Made by a program: the position numbers and the translations under genes
Part shown: piece after piece, positions 1-8,599 of the stretch
Layout of the letters: the number at the start of each line of letters is the position of its first letter
Position numbering within the stretch: the stretch's first letter is position 1
The notes under the pieces: generated by a model
What the model saw: only the letters and a program-made list of their open reading frames with translations
Told to the model about the DNA's origin: nothing
The model's database searches: none
Assembly: GCA_036258175.1 (NCBI GenBank)
Contig: DATAEE010000141.1
Span: 62,001-126,000, forward strand
Reading direction: 5' to 3'
DNA: 64,000 bases
DNA from: DATAEE01 sp036258175
Lineage (GTDB): Bacteria > Acidobacteriota > Vicinamibacteria > Vicinamibacterales > 2-12-FULL-66-21

Positions 1-234
1 CCGCTCGATCCGATCGCGGCGCTGCCAAAGCTGAACGGGATCCCCCTGCTCTTTCAGTTCGCCACCGACGACCGCTACGTCCCGAGAGCCACGGCCGGCG
101 CCCTCGCCGCCGCCGCGCCAGGCAAGCCGGATGTCCGGACGTACAAGGCGGAACACGAGCTGAACGCCGAGGCCACTCGAGACAGGATCGAGTGGTTGAA
201 GAAGAGGCTGCTTCATGGTGGCGCACCGCTTTAG
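1..234 (+). CDS. alpha/beta hydrolase, C-terminal part (5' end outside window)
   Basis: The frame is open from the window edge to a TAG at 232-234, giving the last 77 residues of a protein. The tail has the pattern of a dienelactone-hydrolase or prolyl-oligopeptidase type alpha/beta hydrolase: a hydrophobic strand ending in TDDRYVP, which would carry the catalytic acid, and then AEHELN, where the His would complete the triad about 35 residues later. The nucleophile elbow lies outside the window, so the substrate cannot be inferred. It converges on the M28 peptidase gene, whose stop is 20 bases away. Confidence 0.65.
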   Translation, partial: PLDPIAALPKLNGIPLLFQFATDDRYVPRATAGALAAAAPGKPDVRTYKAEHELNAEATRDRIEWLKKRLLHGGAPL

Positions 235-254
235 CGGTGCGGCTCGTTCGGTTA

Positions 255-1820
255 CTAGCGTGCAGCCGTCGTCGTCGTATCCCTCCGCGGCTGTGGTTTC
301 GGAAGCGGCTTTCTCGGCAGTTTCTCTTCGCGATTCGCCGTCTGATACACGAACGCCGTGACGATGACGGCGTTCTGCTTCATGTCGGGCTCTTGAATGC
401 GCTCGTACACGTCCATGTTCGAGTGGTGCGTGCGCGTATCGTACTCGACCGGATCCTGGATGAACTGGAAGCCGGGCAGGCCGACCGCGTCGAACGAGAG
501 ATGGTCGGTTCCGCCCGTGTCCTGGATGCTGAGGGCGGTCATCCCGAGGTTGCGGAACGGCTCCATCCAGGCGCGGAAGACGGGCTCGACCGCCTCGTTT
601 CCCTGCAGATAGACGCCACGGATTTTTCCCGTCCCGTTGTCCACGTTGAAGTAGGCCGAAAGCTTCGCATGATCCGGCTTGAGCTGCATCGTCTCCGGAT
701 CGGCGAAGTGGCTCTTCACGTACGCCTTCGAGCCGAGGAGTCCGTTCTCCTCTCCGCTCCACAGCGCCAGGCGGATTGTGCGGCGCGGTTTGAGGCCCGC
801 GGTTTTCAGGATGCGCATCGCCTCGATCATCACGGCCGACCCGGCGGCGTTGTCGGTCGCCCCCGTGCCGCCGTGCCATGAATCGAAGTGCGCGCCGAGC
901 ATGACCAGCTCGCCCGCCTTGTCGGTTCCGGGGATCTCGGCGATGACGTTGAACGCCGGCTCTTCCGCGTGAAATGTGTTCTTGATGTCCAGCTCGAGCC
1001 GCACCGGTATCTTCTTCTGAATGGTGCGGACGATGCGGCCGTAGTGCTCGACCGCGAGGCTGACTTCCGTGATGGTCGATTCACGTGACGTCTGGCTGCC
1101 TGGTGCGCCCCGGATCCCGCCGCCCTGCACGAACACGGTGCCGCCGTCGCCACGGCCCGCGTCGATGACTGCCAGCGCGCCTTCGTCTTTATAGAACTGC
1201 AGGCGTTTGCGCGCGAGTTCGATATTCGCGCGGTTGTACTGCCGTCCGCGCCGCGGCCCCACATCGTCCTCGTTCGAGAGCTCTTCGAGATCCTTCTCGG
1301 TATACCGCTGTGACAACACCGTCGTGATCTCGCGCACTTCGCGCTGCGGCGCGCTCAGCACGAACTTGCCCGCGAGCTTGCCCTTGAAGGTCGCGAAGTC
1401 AGCCTCGCTTTCGATCGGCGCGAACACCGCTTCGGCGGTCACGGGTCCGTTTGTGCCGGGGGACCACGCCTTGGCGTACCCGATCAGCGGATACGCCTGC
1501 GGCGCCACGACGTGCGCGACGAAGCGCTCGTTCGACCAGCCGCGGCCGAACGCTCCCCAGGGCTCGAGCGCAACGTTGGCGAGCCCCCATTCGCGCATCG
1601 TTTTCGCGGCCCAGTCCGCGGCCGCGCGGATGTTGGGCGAACCCGTGAGCCGCGGACCGTGGATGTCGGTCAGCCAGCTCGTGATCTCCATGACCTGCGA
1701 CCGCTGCAGGCCTTCATCTTTAATGCGGTAGAGTGCGTCGTAGTCGAGCCGCTCGTCGAGGGCCACGCCCGGCAGGGACACCGCAACCGCGAGCGCCGCC
1801 GTCACCAGAACCTTCGTCAT
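255..1820 (-). CDS. secreted M28-family zinc aminopeptidase with PA-type insert
   Basis: The 521-residue product should be an exported di-zinc aminopeptidase acting on peptides in the periplasm or outside the cell. An N-terminal signal peptide (about residues 1-20) precedes a region with a long insert of the PA type (about 90-260). The metal-binding core follows in M28 order: H311 (GAHFDSW), D323 (TDNAAG), E357/E358 (SGEENG), D394 (NVDNG) and H440 (TDHLSFD). All five expected positions are present, so it is probably active. A purine-rich GGGAGG site lies just upstream of the ATG. The last 20 residues are rich in Pro, Lys, Arg and Thr and look disordered. The gene is divergent from the pseudokinase gene, with a 236-base gap between them. 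Confidence 0.9.
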   Translation of the reverse strand: MTKVLVTAALAVAVSLPGVALDERLDYDALYRIKDEGLQRSQVMEITSWLTDIHGPRLTGSPNIRAAADWAAKTMREWGLANVALEPWGAFGRGWSNERFVAHVVAPQAYPLIGYAKAWSPGTNGPVTAEAVFAPIESEADFATFKGKLAGKFVLSAPQREVREITTVLSQRYTEKDLEELSNEDDVGPRRGRQYNRANIELARKRLQFYKDEGALAVIDAGRGDGGTVFVQGGGIRGAPGSQTSRESTITEVSLAVEHYGRIVRTIQKKIPVRLELDIKNTFHAEEPAFNVIAEIPGTDKAGELVMLGAHFDSWHGGTGATDNAAGSAVMIEAMRILKTAGLKPRRTIRLALWSGEENGLLGSKAYVKSHFADPETMQLKPDHAKLSAYFNVDNGTGKIRGVYLQGNEAVEPVFRAWMEPFRNLGMTALSIQDTGGTDHLSFDAVGLPGFQFIQDPVEYDTRTHHSNMDVYERIQEPDMKQNAVIVTAFVYQTANREEKLPRKPLPKPQPRRDTTTTAAR

Positions 1821-2056
1821 CCGACCCTCCCGGGCCCACCAGCATACCCCGCCACGACCGATCTGCCGAATCCGTGAGAAACCCCGGCTCCAATTACAAC
1901 TTTCTCAGCCGACTGGCCCTTTCTGTAACAACGTGAATAACAGATTCGGTGTCGCCAATTTTTGCGAACGCTCGCAACTCCCGCAGTTCGAATGAGATCG
2001 AGCCCGTGCACACCTGTGGTGTGGCGGTTGCAACGCGCGAAGCGCAGAGGGTGTCC
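1821..2056. other. divergent intergenic region, 236 bases
   Basis: This gap separates the start of the M28 peptidase (minus strand) from the likely ATG of the pseudokinase gene (plus strand). It must hold promoters for both, but I see no convincing paired -35/-10 boxes. The part from 1949 is open in the frame of the plus gene (GTG start, no Shine-Dalgarno), so it could instead be coding for an N-terminal extension of 36 residues. Confidence 0.4.
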
Positions 2057-4615
2057 ATGAACGCCGCCCAGGTACCAGTCCGTCCACCAGACCGACCGGG
2101 TTTCACCGACGGTCTTGGAACTCGATCGGTCATTAGTGATAGCGCCACCGGCGAACAACTCGAGCTCCTGACGATACGTCAGGAACTCACCAGAGTCGCC
2201 TCGTTCGAGTTCGCGCTCCGCGAGCGCGCCGCGCGGCTCGCGAACTTCCGCCACGAAGACTTCGCCCGCGTGCGGCGGATCGATCGAACGACGGACGGCG
2301 GGCTGGGGATCGTCTCGGACTACATCCCTGGCGCGCGTCTCTCGGACGTGCTGAACGTCTCGAGCCAGCGGCGGCTGCCGTTCGATGTCGGCGCTGCCTT
2401 CTGTCTCGTCCGGCAGCTGGTGCCGGCAATCGCGTTTCTTCACGACAACGCCCGCGACGTCGCCCATGGGGCAATCGCGCTCGAGCGGCTCGTCGTGACG
2501 CCGCTCGGCCGCCTGATGATCGTCGAGCACGTTCTTGGATCCGCGCTCGAACAGCTGCGATTCTCGCGCGAGCATCTGTGGCGCGAAGTGCGCGTCGCGA
2601 TGCCGCCGTCCGCGGGCGCGCCGCGGTTCGATCATCATGCCGACGTCACACAGATCGGCATCGTCGTGCTGCAGCTCGTGCTCGGACGCCCGCTGCGGTC
2701 CGACGAATATCCGGCGCGTCTCGCCTCGCTTGTCGATCAGGCGGCGATGACGACAGCCGGAGGCGAACGCCGGCCGCTGACGCTCGGCCTCCACTCGTGG
2801 CTCGTGCGCGCGCTGCACATCGATTTGCGTCGCGCGTTTGCGTCGGCGCGGGAAGCCTGTCAGGCGCTCGAGCAGATGCTCGCCGCCGAGCCGGGCTACG
2901 TTGCCGCGCCCGTCTCGCTCGAAACGTTCTTGACGCGCGTCATGGAAGCGTCGTCGGGCGGCGCAGTGCCGCCTGCGAGCGCGCCAATGCCGAGCATCGA
3001 TCCGGCGCCCGTGCAGGCGCCGCCGCCGATCGCCGCGCAGACGTACGCCGAACCACCGGCACCGGTTGTCGCGGATCCCGTTCCGCCACCGGCTCCACCG
3101 CCGCCGGTGGCCCCGCCGCCAGCGGCCCACAGCGTAACAGCCAGCTACATGGATCCGCTGGTTTCGGCGTCGCCAGCGCCTCCGCCGGCTGCTCCGCCGT
3201 ACGTGCCGCCGCCACCGCCGCCACCTGCTCCAGCGTCGCGAGTTGAAGCGACGCCGGAACCGACGGTTGAAGCTGCGCCACAACAACCGGTCGAGCTCGA
3301 GTCGATCGACGCGCGTCCGTTCGAGCCGGATCTCAGACAGATGCTGCAGCTCGGCCATGCTGAGGCGACGCCTGCGCGTGGAACGCCGCGCCCAGAGGTG
3401 ACGCCCGCGCGCGGACTACCGCGCGTCGACGTGCCGCCTTCCGTGACGACGACGCCGAGTGGGGGATTGAAGCGGGCGGATCTGCCCGTCGAGCCGATCG
3501 GTGGCGGGACTGCCGATACCGCCGGCAGCCCGTTCGGTCGGCCGTCCACCGAGCCGATCACGGTCAAATCGGAGCCACGGAAATACACGCCTCCCGAGCC
3601 GCGCTACGTTCCCGAACCGCCGCCGTTCGTCGCGGACGCGCCGAAGCGGCGCGGCGTTGGAGGAAAGCGACGGCTGATCGCCGCCGTCATCGCCTGCGTC
3701 GCGATTATCGGAGCAGCGGGTGTTTACGCGTCGCGCTGGTTCTTCACCGGATCGTCCGAGTCGGAAGTCCAGCTCGGTACGGTCCTCGTCGAGTCCAATC
3801 CAGCGGGCGTGCAGGTGTTCGTCGACGGCGAAGCGCGCGGCCTGACGCCCGCCAAAGTCTCGCTGAAGCCCGGTGCGCACCTCATCGAGCTGCGCGGCCG
3901 CGGCACGCCGCGCGTGCGCAGCGTCATGGTGGAAGCGGGAGCGACCGTTTCGCATTACGTCGAGCTCGCGGAAGCCTCGGCACCTGTCACCGGGTCGCTC
4001 GATGTGCGCTCGGATCCGCCAGGCGCGCGCGTGAAGGTCGACGGCCATGACGCGGGCATCGCCCCGATCCTCGTGTCGAACCTCCAGCCGGGCGAGCACA
4101 CCGTCGCGCTGCAGAACGATCACGGGACCGTCCGCCACACGGTGACGATCGAGCCCGGCCTCACGGCCGCGCTGGTGACGCCGATGGCCGCGGGGCCGCA
4201 GTCGGGCTGGATCTCGATCACGGCCCCCTTCGCCATGCAGGTCTACGAGGGCGGCGATCTCATCGGCTCCACCGAGACCGACAAGATTCTGGTGACCGCC
4301 GGCTCGCATCAATTCCAAATCGTGAACGACACCCTCGGGTTCAAGATTTCGCGCAACGTGAACGTCCCGGCTGGGAAGGTCGTGCCGATCGGCATCGAGC
4401 TGCCGAACGGCGTGGTCAACATCAACGCCGTACCGTGGGCGGAAGTTTTCGTCGACGGCCGGGCGGTAGGGGAAACTCCGATCGGTAACCTCCAGCTGCC
4501 GATCGGACCTCACGAGGTCGTGTTCAAGCATCCGCAGTTCGGCGAGCGGCGTCAGGCTGTGTCGGTGACGCTTGGCGGGCCGATCCGTGTCAGCGTGGAC
4601 ATGAATAAGAAATGA
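2057..4615 (+). CDS. kinase-fold (pseudokinase) membrane protein with C-terminal PEGA repeats
   Basis: About 850 residues in four parts. Residues about 30-275 have the hydrophobic pattern of a Ser/Thr protein kinase C-lobe, but the catalytic loop reads AHGAIALER (H137 onward) where HRDxKxxN is expected. The DFG position reads EHV, and no Gly-rich loop or VAIK lysine is visible. I therefore infer a pseudokinase. A Pro/Ala-rich linker (about 290-530) leads to a basic stretch and one membrane helix (about 538-558). Outside it are about four PEGA-like beta repeats with signatures such as NPAGVQVFVDGE and DPPGARVKVDGH. PEGA domains are thought to bind surface or wall components, so the protein could link the envelope to a cytoplasmic scaffold. 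The ATG at 2057 has GAGGG upstream and is preferred to the GTG at 1949. The stop overlaps the next gene (ATGA). Confidence 0.75.
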   Translation: MNAAQVPVRPPDRPGFTDGLGTRSVISDSATGEQLELLTIRQELTRVASFEFALRERAARLANFRHEDFARVRRIDRTTDGGLGIVSDYIPGARLSDVLNVSSQRRLPFDVGAAFCLVRQLVPAIAFLHDNARDVAHGAIALERLVVTPLGRLMIVEHVLGSALEQLRFSREHLWREVRVAMPPSAGAPRFDHHADVTQIGIVVLQLVLGRPLRSDEYPARLASLVDQAAMTTAGGERRPLTLGLHSWLVRALHIDLRRAFASAREACQALEQMLAAEPGYVAAPVSLETFLTRVMEASSGGAVPPASAPMPSIDPAPVQAPPPIAAQTYAEPPAPVVADPVPPPAPPPPVAPPPAAHSVTASYMDPLVSASPAPPPAAPPYVPPPPPPPAPASRVEATPEPTVEAAPQQPVELESIDARPFEPDLRQMLQLGHAEATPARGTPRPEVTPARGLPRVDVPPSVTTTPSGGLKRADLPVEPIGGGTADTAGSPFGRPSTEPITVKSEPRKYTPPEPRYVPEPPPFVADAPKRRGVGGKRRLIAAVIACVAIIGAAGVYASRWFFTGSSESEVQLGTVLVESNPAGVQVFVDGEARGLTPAKVSLKPGAHLIELRGRGTPRVRSVMVEAGATVSHYVELAEASAPVTGSLDVRSDPPGARVKVDGHDAGIAPILVSNLQPGEHTVALQNDHGTVRHTVTIEPGLTAALVTPMAAGPQSGWISITAPFAMQVYEGGDLIGSTETDKILVTAGSHQFQIVNDTLGFKISRNVNVPAGKVVPIGIELPNGVVNINAVPWAEVFVDGRAVGETPIGNLQLPIGPHEVVFKHPQFGERRQAVSVTLGGPIRVSVDMNKK

Positions 4616-5526
4616 CCATCAAGTCCCTGATGCTCACCGGCGTCCTGATCGCGTCAACCGCGATCAGCGCCGCGGCCGGACAGAACCAGGATCCTCTAAC
4701 GTCGGCGCGCGAGCTCTACGCGTCGGCCCGCTACGACGAAGCGCTTGCCACCCTCGACGGCCTCCGCGATTCGACCGTGACGACGAGCCTCGACCGTCGC
4801 GCCATCGAGCAGTACCGATCGCTCTGCCTCCTTGCGCTCGGGCGGAGCAACGAGGCGGACGCCGCTATCGCGGCCGTCGTGCGCACCGATCCGTTCTTCA
4901 TCCCTGGCGACGGCGACGCCTCGCCGCGCGTCCGCAACGCTTTCACCGACGTCCGCCGGCGCATGCTGCCGCAGATTGCGAACGAGAAGTATCACGCGGC
5001 AAAGACGACGTGGGATCGGAAGGATTATGCGGAGGCGGCCGACCTGTTTCGCGAAGCGGTCGCGCTCATCGACGATCCGGACATGCAGGGACAGCTCAAA
5101 GATCTGCGAACGATCGCGGCCGGATTCCTCGAGCTCGCAGCCACGTTGGCGAAGCCGCCCGATCCTCCGAAGGCGCCTGAGCCCGTGCGGGCGGCGGCTG
5201 AGCCGGCCCGCCCGGTGCCGGCGCGCGTCTACGTCGCCGAAGATCCGGACATCGTGCAACCCGTCGTCCTTCGTCAGGACATGCCGCGGGTGCCGGCGCC
5301 CGTCCTGGCGCAGGCGCGTGACCGCGGAATCCTGGAGATCGTGATCAACGAGCAGGGCCGGGTGCAGGAAGCTGCCATCCGTATGTCGGTCCATCCTGTG
5401 TACGACTCGCTGGTCATCGCCGCGGCGCGCGAGTGGCGGTATCAGCCGGCGATGATTCACAACGTCCCGGTGAAGTTCCGCAAGCGGATACAGATTGCGC
5501 TCGCGGCTCGCAACCCGAGACAGTAG
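4612..5526 (+). CDS. secreted TPR-like protein with TonB C-terminal domain
   Basis: The product has 304 residues. A signal peptide (about 1-23, ending SAAAG) is followed by helical TPR-like repeats (about 30-190: SARELYASARYDEALATL, then a second block around WDRKDYAEAADLF). After a Pro/Ala linker, residues about 215-300 form a TonB_C-like domain. It shows the family's GILEIVINEQGRVQEA strand, the AAREWRYQPA helix and a terminal V-K-F-R-K strand. TonB_C domains contact outer-membrane receptors. Unlike classic TonB, no membrane anchor is left after signal cleavage and no ExbBD gene is nearby, so an energy-transducing role is doubtful. The gene starts inside the stop of the pseudokinase gene (ATGA), which suggests coupled translation. 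Confidence 0.75.
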   Translation: MTIKSLMLTGVLIASTAISAAAGQNQDPLTSARELYASARYDEALATLDGLRDSTVTTSLDRRAIEQYRSLCLLALGRSNEADAAIAAVVRTDPFFIPGDGDASPRVRNAFTDVRRRMLPQIANEKYHAAKTTWDRKDYAEAADLFREAVALIDDPDMQGQLKDLRTIAAGFLELAATLAKPPDPPKAPEPVRAAAEPARPVPARVYVAEDPDIVQPVVLRQDMPRVPAPVLAQARDRGILEIVINEQGRVQEAAIRMSVHPVYDSLVIAAAREWRYQPAMIHNVPVKFRKRIQIALAARNPRQ

Positions 5527-5605
5527 CGTTACCGAACGCTCCGAATAACGAACTCATCAGTAGCGCCGCCACCTGGCGCGCCTTTCGCAGTGGCGCGACC
5601 TTGCC

Positions 5606-7186
5606 GTGGCGAGCCGACCTAAAGCGGCGCTGGAAGGCGTTCGACTCGATCCCGCCGAAGCCGTCGCCGTTACGCTCGAGCTGGCGAAACAGATCAGCTC
5701 GGGGGAAATCTCCGGTGCACCCCAGGATGCAGCAGCAATTGAGCTCGCCGATGGCGGCCAGCCGACTGTGGACGTCGATCGTCTCGATGGCGCAAGCCCC
5801 GGGGCGCTCGCGGGTTTGCTGCATTCGCTGCTGACGACAGGCGGTGAACGGCCGGTCCCCGGCGCGTTGATGCTGACAATCGCGCGAGCCAGAGGCGAGA
5901 TCGACCTCGCGGGCTTTCCTACTATCGACGCATTCGTCACAGCCCTGAGCCGGTTCGCGCCTGCTGATTCGCGTCAGACGCTCGCCGCGTTGTACGACCG
6001 GTTGGCGCCGCCGGTTCCTGAAGAGGAATTCGCCGATTCCGTCGTCGCCGCCGCGTCCCCTGCGGCCGACGTCGTGATCCGGCCCGAGAGCGGGACTCCT
6101 GGACTCGCGTCCGAGCCGGTCACGCCTCCCGACTACGAGCCGATCGTCGTCACGGAGGACGCGGAGCCTGCCGGCGGGTTCTCCTTCACACGTATCTTCG
6201 GGAGTGCAGCGTTGATCGCGCTCTTCTTCGCTGCGGGGTGGTTCGCCACATCTCTTTATTACGGTCGAGGTCCTCGCATGGCCGCGCCAGCGCCCGCCGC
6301 GCCGCGTGACACCGCGCCGCCGCCGGCCGCTTCGAACCCTGCACGCGACGAGCGTGTAGGAACGACCGGGCCGGTCCCTGCCCGCGACACCGGAAGCACC
6401 CCGGTCAAGGTGGCATCAGCGATCGAAGGGGCCTACTCCCCGTCCTTTGCGCCATCGGGAGAAGCGCTCTACTTCCACACCCGACGCGGTGCGCCGAGCG
6501 CGCTCGTGCGCGCGTCTTCCGGCGACGGCGACACGCAGCTCCTGCGGATCGTCGACGATGACAGCAGCAACTTCCACGTGCGGCCGTCACCGGACGGAAA
6601 GTCGATCGCGTTCGATTCCAATCGTGACGGCGAGCGCGGCGTGTACGTCTCGCGGGCCGACGGCTCCGACGTCCGGCGGGTGAGCGGGGAGGGACATGCA
6701 GCCGTGCCGAGCTGGTCTCCCGACGGCCAGTGGCTCGCGTTCGTGAGAGCGGAACCGGAACGCGCGAGAACATGGAACGTGTGGCTGCTCAATCTGTCCA
6801 CAAACGAACAGCGGCAGGTGACGACGTTCACGTACGGACAACCGTGGGGCGCGTCCTGGTTTCCTGACGGGCGGCGAATTGCCTACAGCCATGAAGATCG
6901 CCTGATCGTGCGCGACCTCACGACCGGAGCGACACGGGTGTTTCAATCGCCTGAGCCCGACCGTCTCGTGCGGACGCCGGCGGTATCGCCCGACGGCACA
7001 CGCATCATTTATCAGGTGTACCGCGACGGCGTGTGGCTGTTGGACGTTCGCGACGGATCGGCGCGCCGTCTCCTCGACGATCCCACGGCGGAGGAATTTG
7101 CGTGGGATCCGGAGGGCCGCCGGATCGCATTCCATAGCAAGCGCGGCGGCGGGTGGAGCATCTTCGTCATGGCCGCCGGCTCCTGA
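5606..7186 (+). CDS. single-pass membrane protein with periplasmic TolB-like beta-propeller
   Basis: The 526-residue product has an N-terminal soluble region (about 1-190, predicted cytoplasmic, no family recognised). One membrane helix follows (about 195-217, IFGSAALIALFFAAGWF), then a Pro/Ala linker and a WD40/TolB-like propeller (about 265-526). The propeller blades carry the PD40 pattern: SPDGKSIAFDSNRDG, SPDGQWLAFVR, FPDGRRIAYSHED, SPDGTRIIYQ, DPEGRRIAFHS. Such blades usually bind protein or glycan partners. The start is a GTG with no strong Shine-Dalgarno site. It follows the TonB_C gene by 79 bases in the same direction, so the three genes are probably one transcription unit. Its cytoplasm-helix-outside layout mirrors that of the pseudokinase-PEGA protein. 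Confidence 0.72.
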   Translation: MASRPKAALEGVRLDPAEAVAVTLELAKQISSGEISGAPQDAAAIELADGGQPTVDVDRLDGASPGALAGLLHSLLTTGGERPVPGALMLTIARARGEIDLAGFPTIDAFVTALSRFAPADSRQTLAALYDRLAPPVPEEEFADSVVAAASPAADVVIRPESGTPGLASEPVTPPDYEPIVVTEDAEPAGGFSFTRIFGSAALIALFFAAGWFATSLYYGRGPRMAAPAPAAPRDTAPPPAASNPARDERVGTTGPVPARDTGSTPVKVASAIEGAYSPSFAPSGEALYFHTRRGAPSALVRASSGDGDTQLLRIVDDDSSNFHVRPSPDGKSIAFDSNRDGERGVYVSRADGSDVRRVSGEGHAAVPSWSPDGQWLAFVRAEPERARTWNVWLLNLSTNEQRQVTTFTYGQPWGASWFPDGRRIAYSHEDRLIVRDLTTGATRVFQSPEPDRLVRTPAVSPDGTRIIYQVYRDGVWLLDVRDGSARRLLDDPTAEEFAWDPEGRRIAFHSKRGGGWSIFVMAAGS

Positions 7187-7211
7187 GCCGGGGTAAAATT
7201 TCCGGCGGTTC

Positions 7212-8498
7212 ATGCGCCGGGCAGCCTTTCTACGCTTGTCTGCATCGATGTGCGGCCTGGTGTACCTGGCCGCCTGCCGGCAGGCGCCCGTGCCCGTTTC
7301 CCCTCCCCGAACCGACATCGCCCTCGCGAACGATACCGAGACCATCGAGACCCGAGTCCCGCGGAACGCGACGCTTGACCGGCTGCTGCGCGATCATGCC
7401 GTGCGCGAGGACCTGGTCATCGCGATCGTCGAGGCCGCACGCGGATCGTTCGATCCGCGCGATTTGCGTGCGAACAATACCTACCGCCTCGTGCGCACGC
7501 TCGACGGCCTGTTACGCGTCTTCGAGTACGAGATCGACGCGGACAAGTTCTTGCGCATCGTCAGTGCCGATCGCCGGGCGCCGTCCGCGCTCGACGTGGA
7601 GGTCATTCCTTACGAGAAGCGCACTGAAGTCGCGGCGGTACGCGGCGCGATCGATCGCGATCATCCGTCGCTCGTCGCGGCGTTCGAGGACACGGGTGAG
7701 AACGTGCAGCTTGCGATCGCGCTCGCGGAAATTTTTGCCGGCGAGGTGGACTTCGAGAGCGATCTCCAACCCGGCGATCGGTTCGAGCTGCTGTTCGAGA
7801 AGATTTATCGCGAGGGATCGTTTTCCGGCTACGGGCACCTTCTAGCCGCGCAGTTGATGAACGAAGAGCGCGATCTCCAGGCGTACCGGTTCACCGTGGA
7901 CGGCAAGGCGGGCTACTACGACGCGAAAGGGCGATCGTTGAAGCGGTTCATGCTCGCGTCACCCCTTCGCTTCGAGCCGCGCGTGACGTCGCGCTTCTCG
8001 TACCGGCGGCGGCATCCGGTGCACGGTGGCTATCGTCCTCATCTCGGCGTGGATTACGGCGCGCCATACGGCGCGGCCGTCGTCGCCATCGCGGGCGGCA
8101 CGGTGGTTTCTGCCGGCTGGAGCGGCGGGTCGGGGCAGATGGTCCGCATCCGCCACGCCAGCGGCTACGAGAGCTACTATCTGCATCTGTCGTCGTTCGG
8201 AAAAGGGATTCGCGCCGGAGCACACGTGGACCAGGGGCAGTTGATCGGACGCGTCGGCGCCACCGGTACCGCGACCGGCCCGCACCTCGACTATCGGCTG
8301 CGGAGAAACGGCGTGTTCGTCAACCCGCTCGCCGAGCACAAGCGGCTGCCACCCGGCGCGCCCATTTCCGCTGCGTACTCCGAAGCGTTCGCGATCGCGC
8401 GCGATACCGCCCGAAGCGAGCTGTCGAAGACGCTGCTCGCCTTCGGTCCACCCGCGCCGGTCTCGAAGCCCGACGCGGTGCGTGCGGCGCCGCAGTAG
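7212..8498 (+). CDS. M23-family peptidase lipoprotein (peptidoglycan endopeptidase-like)
   Basis: The 428-residue product has a lipoprotein signal with lipobox LAAC (Cys22), so it should be anchored in the periplasm. Residues about 55-240 resemble the OapA/LysM-like region that precedes the catalytic domain in Gram-negative M23 enzymes. The M23 domain spans about 255-375. HLGVDYG supplies the zinc ligands H277 and D281, and LHLSSFG carries H325. The usual HxH reads PHLDY, so H358 is present but the third ligand position is Asp360. M23 enzymes cut peptide cross-links in peptidoglycan, and the His-to-Asp change leaves activity uncertain. A -10-like TAAAAT lies 12 bases before the ATG. The TAG stop is the first three bases of a hairpin repeat. 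Confidence 0.85.
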   Translation: MRRAAFLRLSASMCGLVYLAACRQAPVPVSPPRTDIALANDTETIETRVPRNATLDRLLRDHAVREDLVIAIVEAARGSFDPRDLRANNTYRLVRTLDGLLRVFEYEIDADKFLRIVSADRRAPSALDVEVIPYEKRTEVAAVRGAIDRDHPSLVAAFEDTGENVQLAIALAEIFAGEVDFESDLQPGDRFELLFEKIYREGSFSGYGHLLAAQLMNEERDLQAYRFTVDGKAGYYDAKGRSLKRFMLASPLRFEPRVTSRFSYRRRHPVHGGYRPHLGVDYGAPYGAAVVAIAGGTVVSAGWSGGSGQMVRIRHASGYESYYLHLSSFGKGIRAGAHVDQGQLIGRVGATGTATGPHLDYRLRRNGVFVNPLAEHKRLPPGAPISAAYSEAFAIARDTARSELSKTLLAFGPPAPVSKPDAVRAAPQ

Positions 8499-8579
8499 GC
8501 CCGACCTTCAGGTGGGGCGGGCCGGGATCGTCCGGACGTTCGGGCTAACGGCCGACGCCCGTCCTGAAGGACGGGCCTA
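8496..8579. repeat. intergenic hairpin repeat (TAGGCCCGACCTTCAGG family)
   Basis: The 17-base arms at 8496-8512 and 8563-8579 are reverse complements with one mismatch, enclosing a GC-rich 50-base loop. The left arm includes the stop codon of the M23 gene. Related arms occur at 19681-19755 and, as a half site, at 42345-42362. It may act as a transcription terminator or as a REP-like element. Confidence 0.7.
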
Positions 8580-8599
8580 CACCGTCGTATACTCCGGTC

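Noticed and set aside
1949..2056. GTG at 1949 as the start of the pseudokinase gene
   Set aside because: It has no Shine-Dalgarno site, and the 36 extra residues look unlike a signal or domain. The ATG at 2057 has GAGGG at proper spacing. The possibility is kept only as a note.
1817..3358. 513-codon minus-strand open frame opposite the pseudokinase
   Set aside because: It is an Arg/Trp/His-rich shadow of the coding strand with no recognisable motif.
5606..5700. tRNA-like T-loop (GTTCGACTC) near 5640
   Set aside because: There is no matching cloverleaf, and the sequence is in frame within the TolB-like gene.
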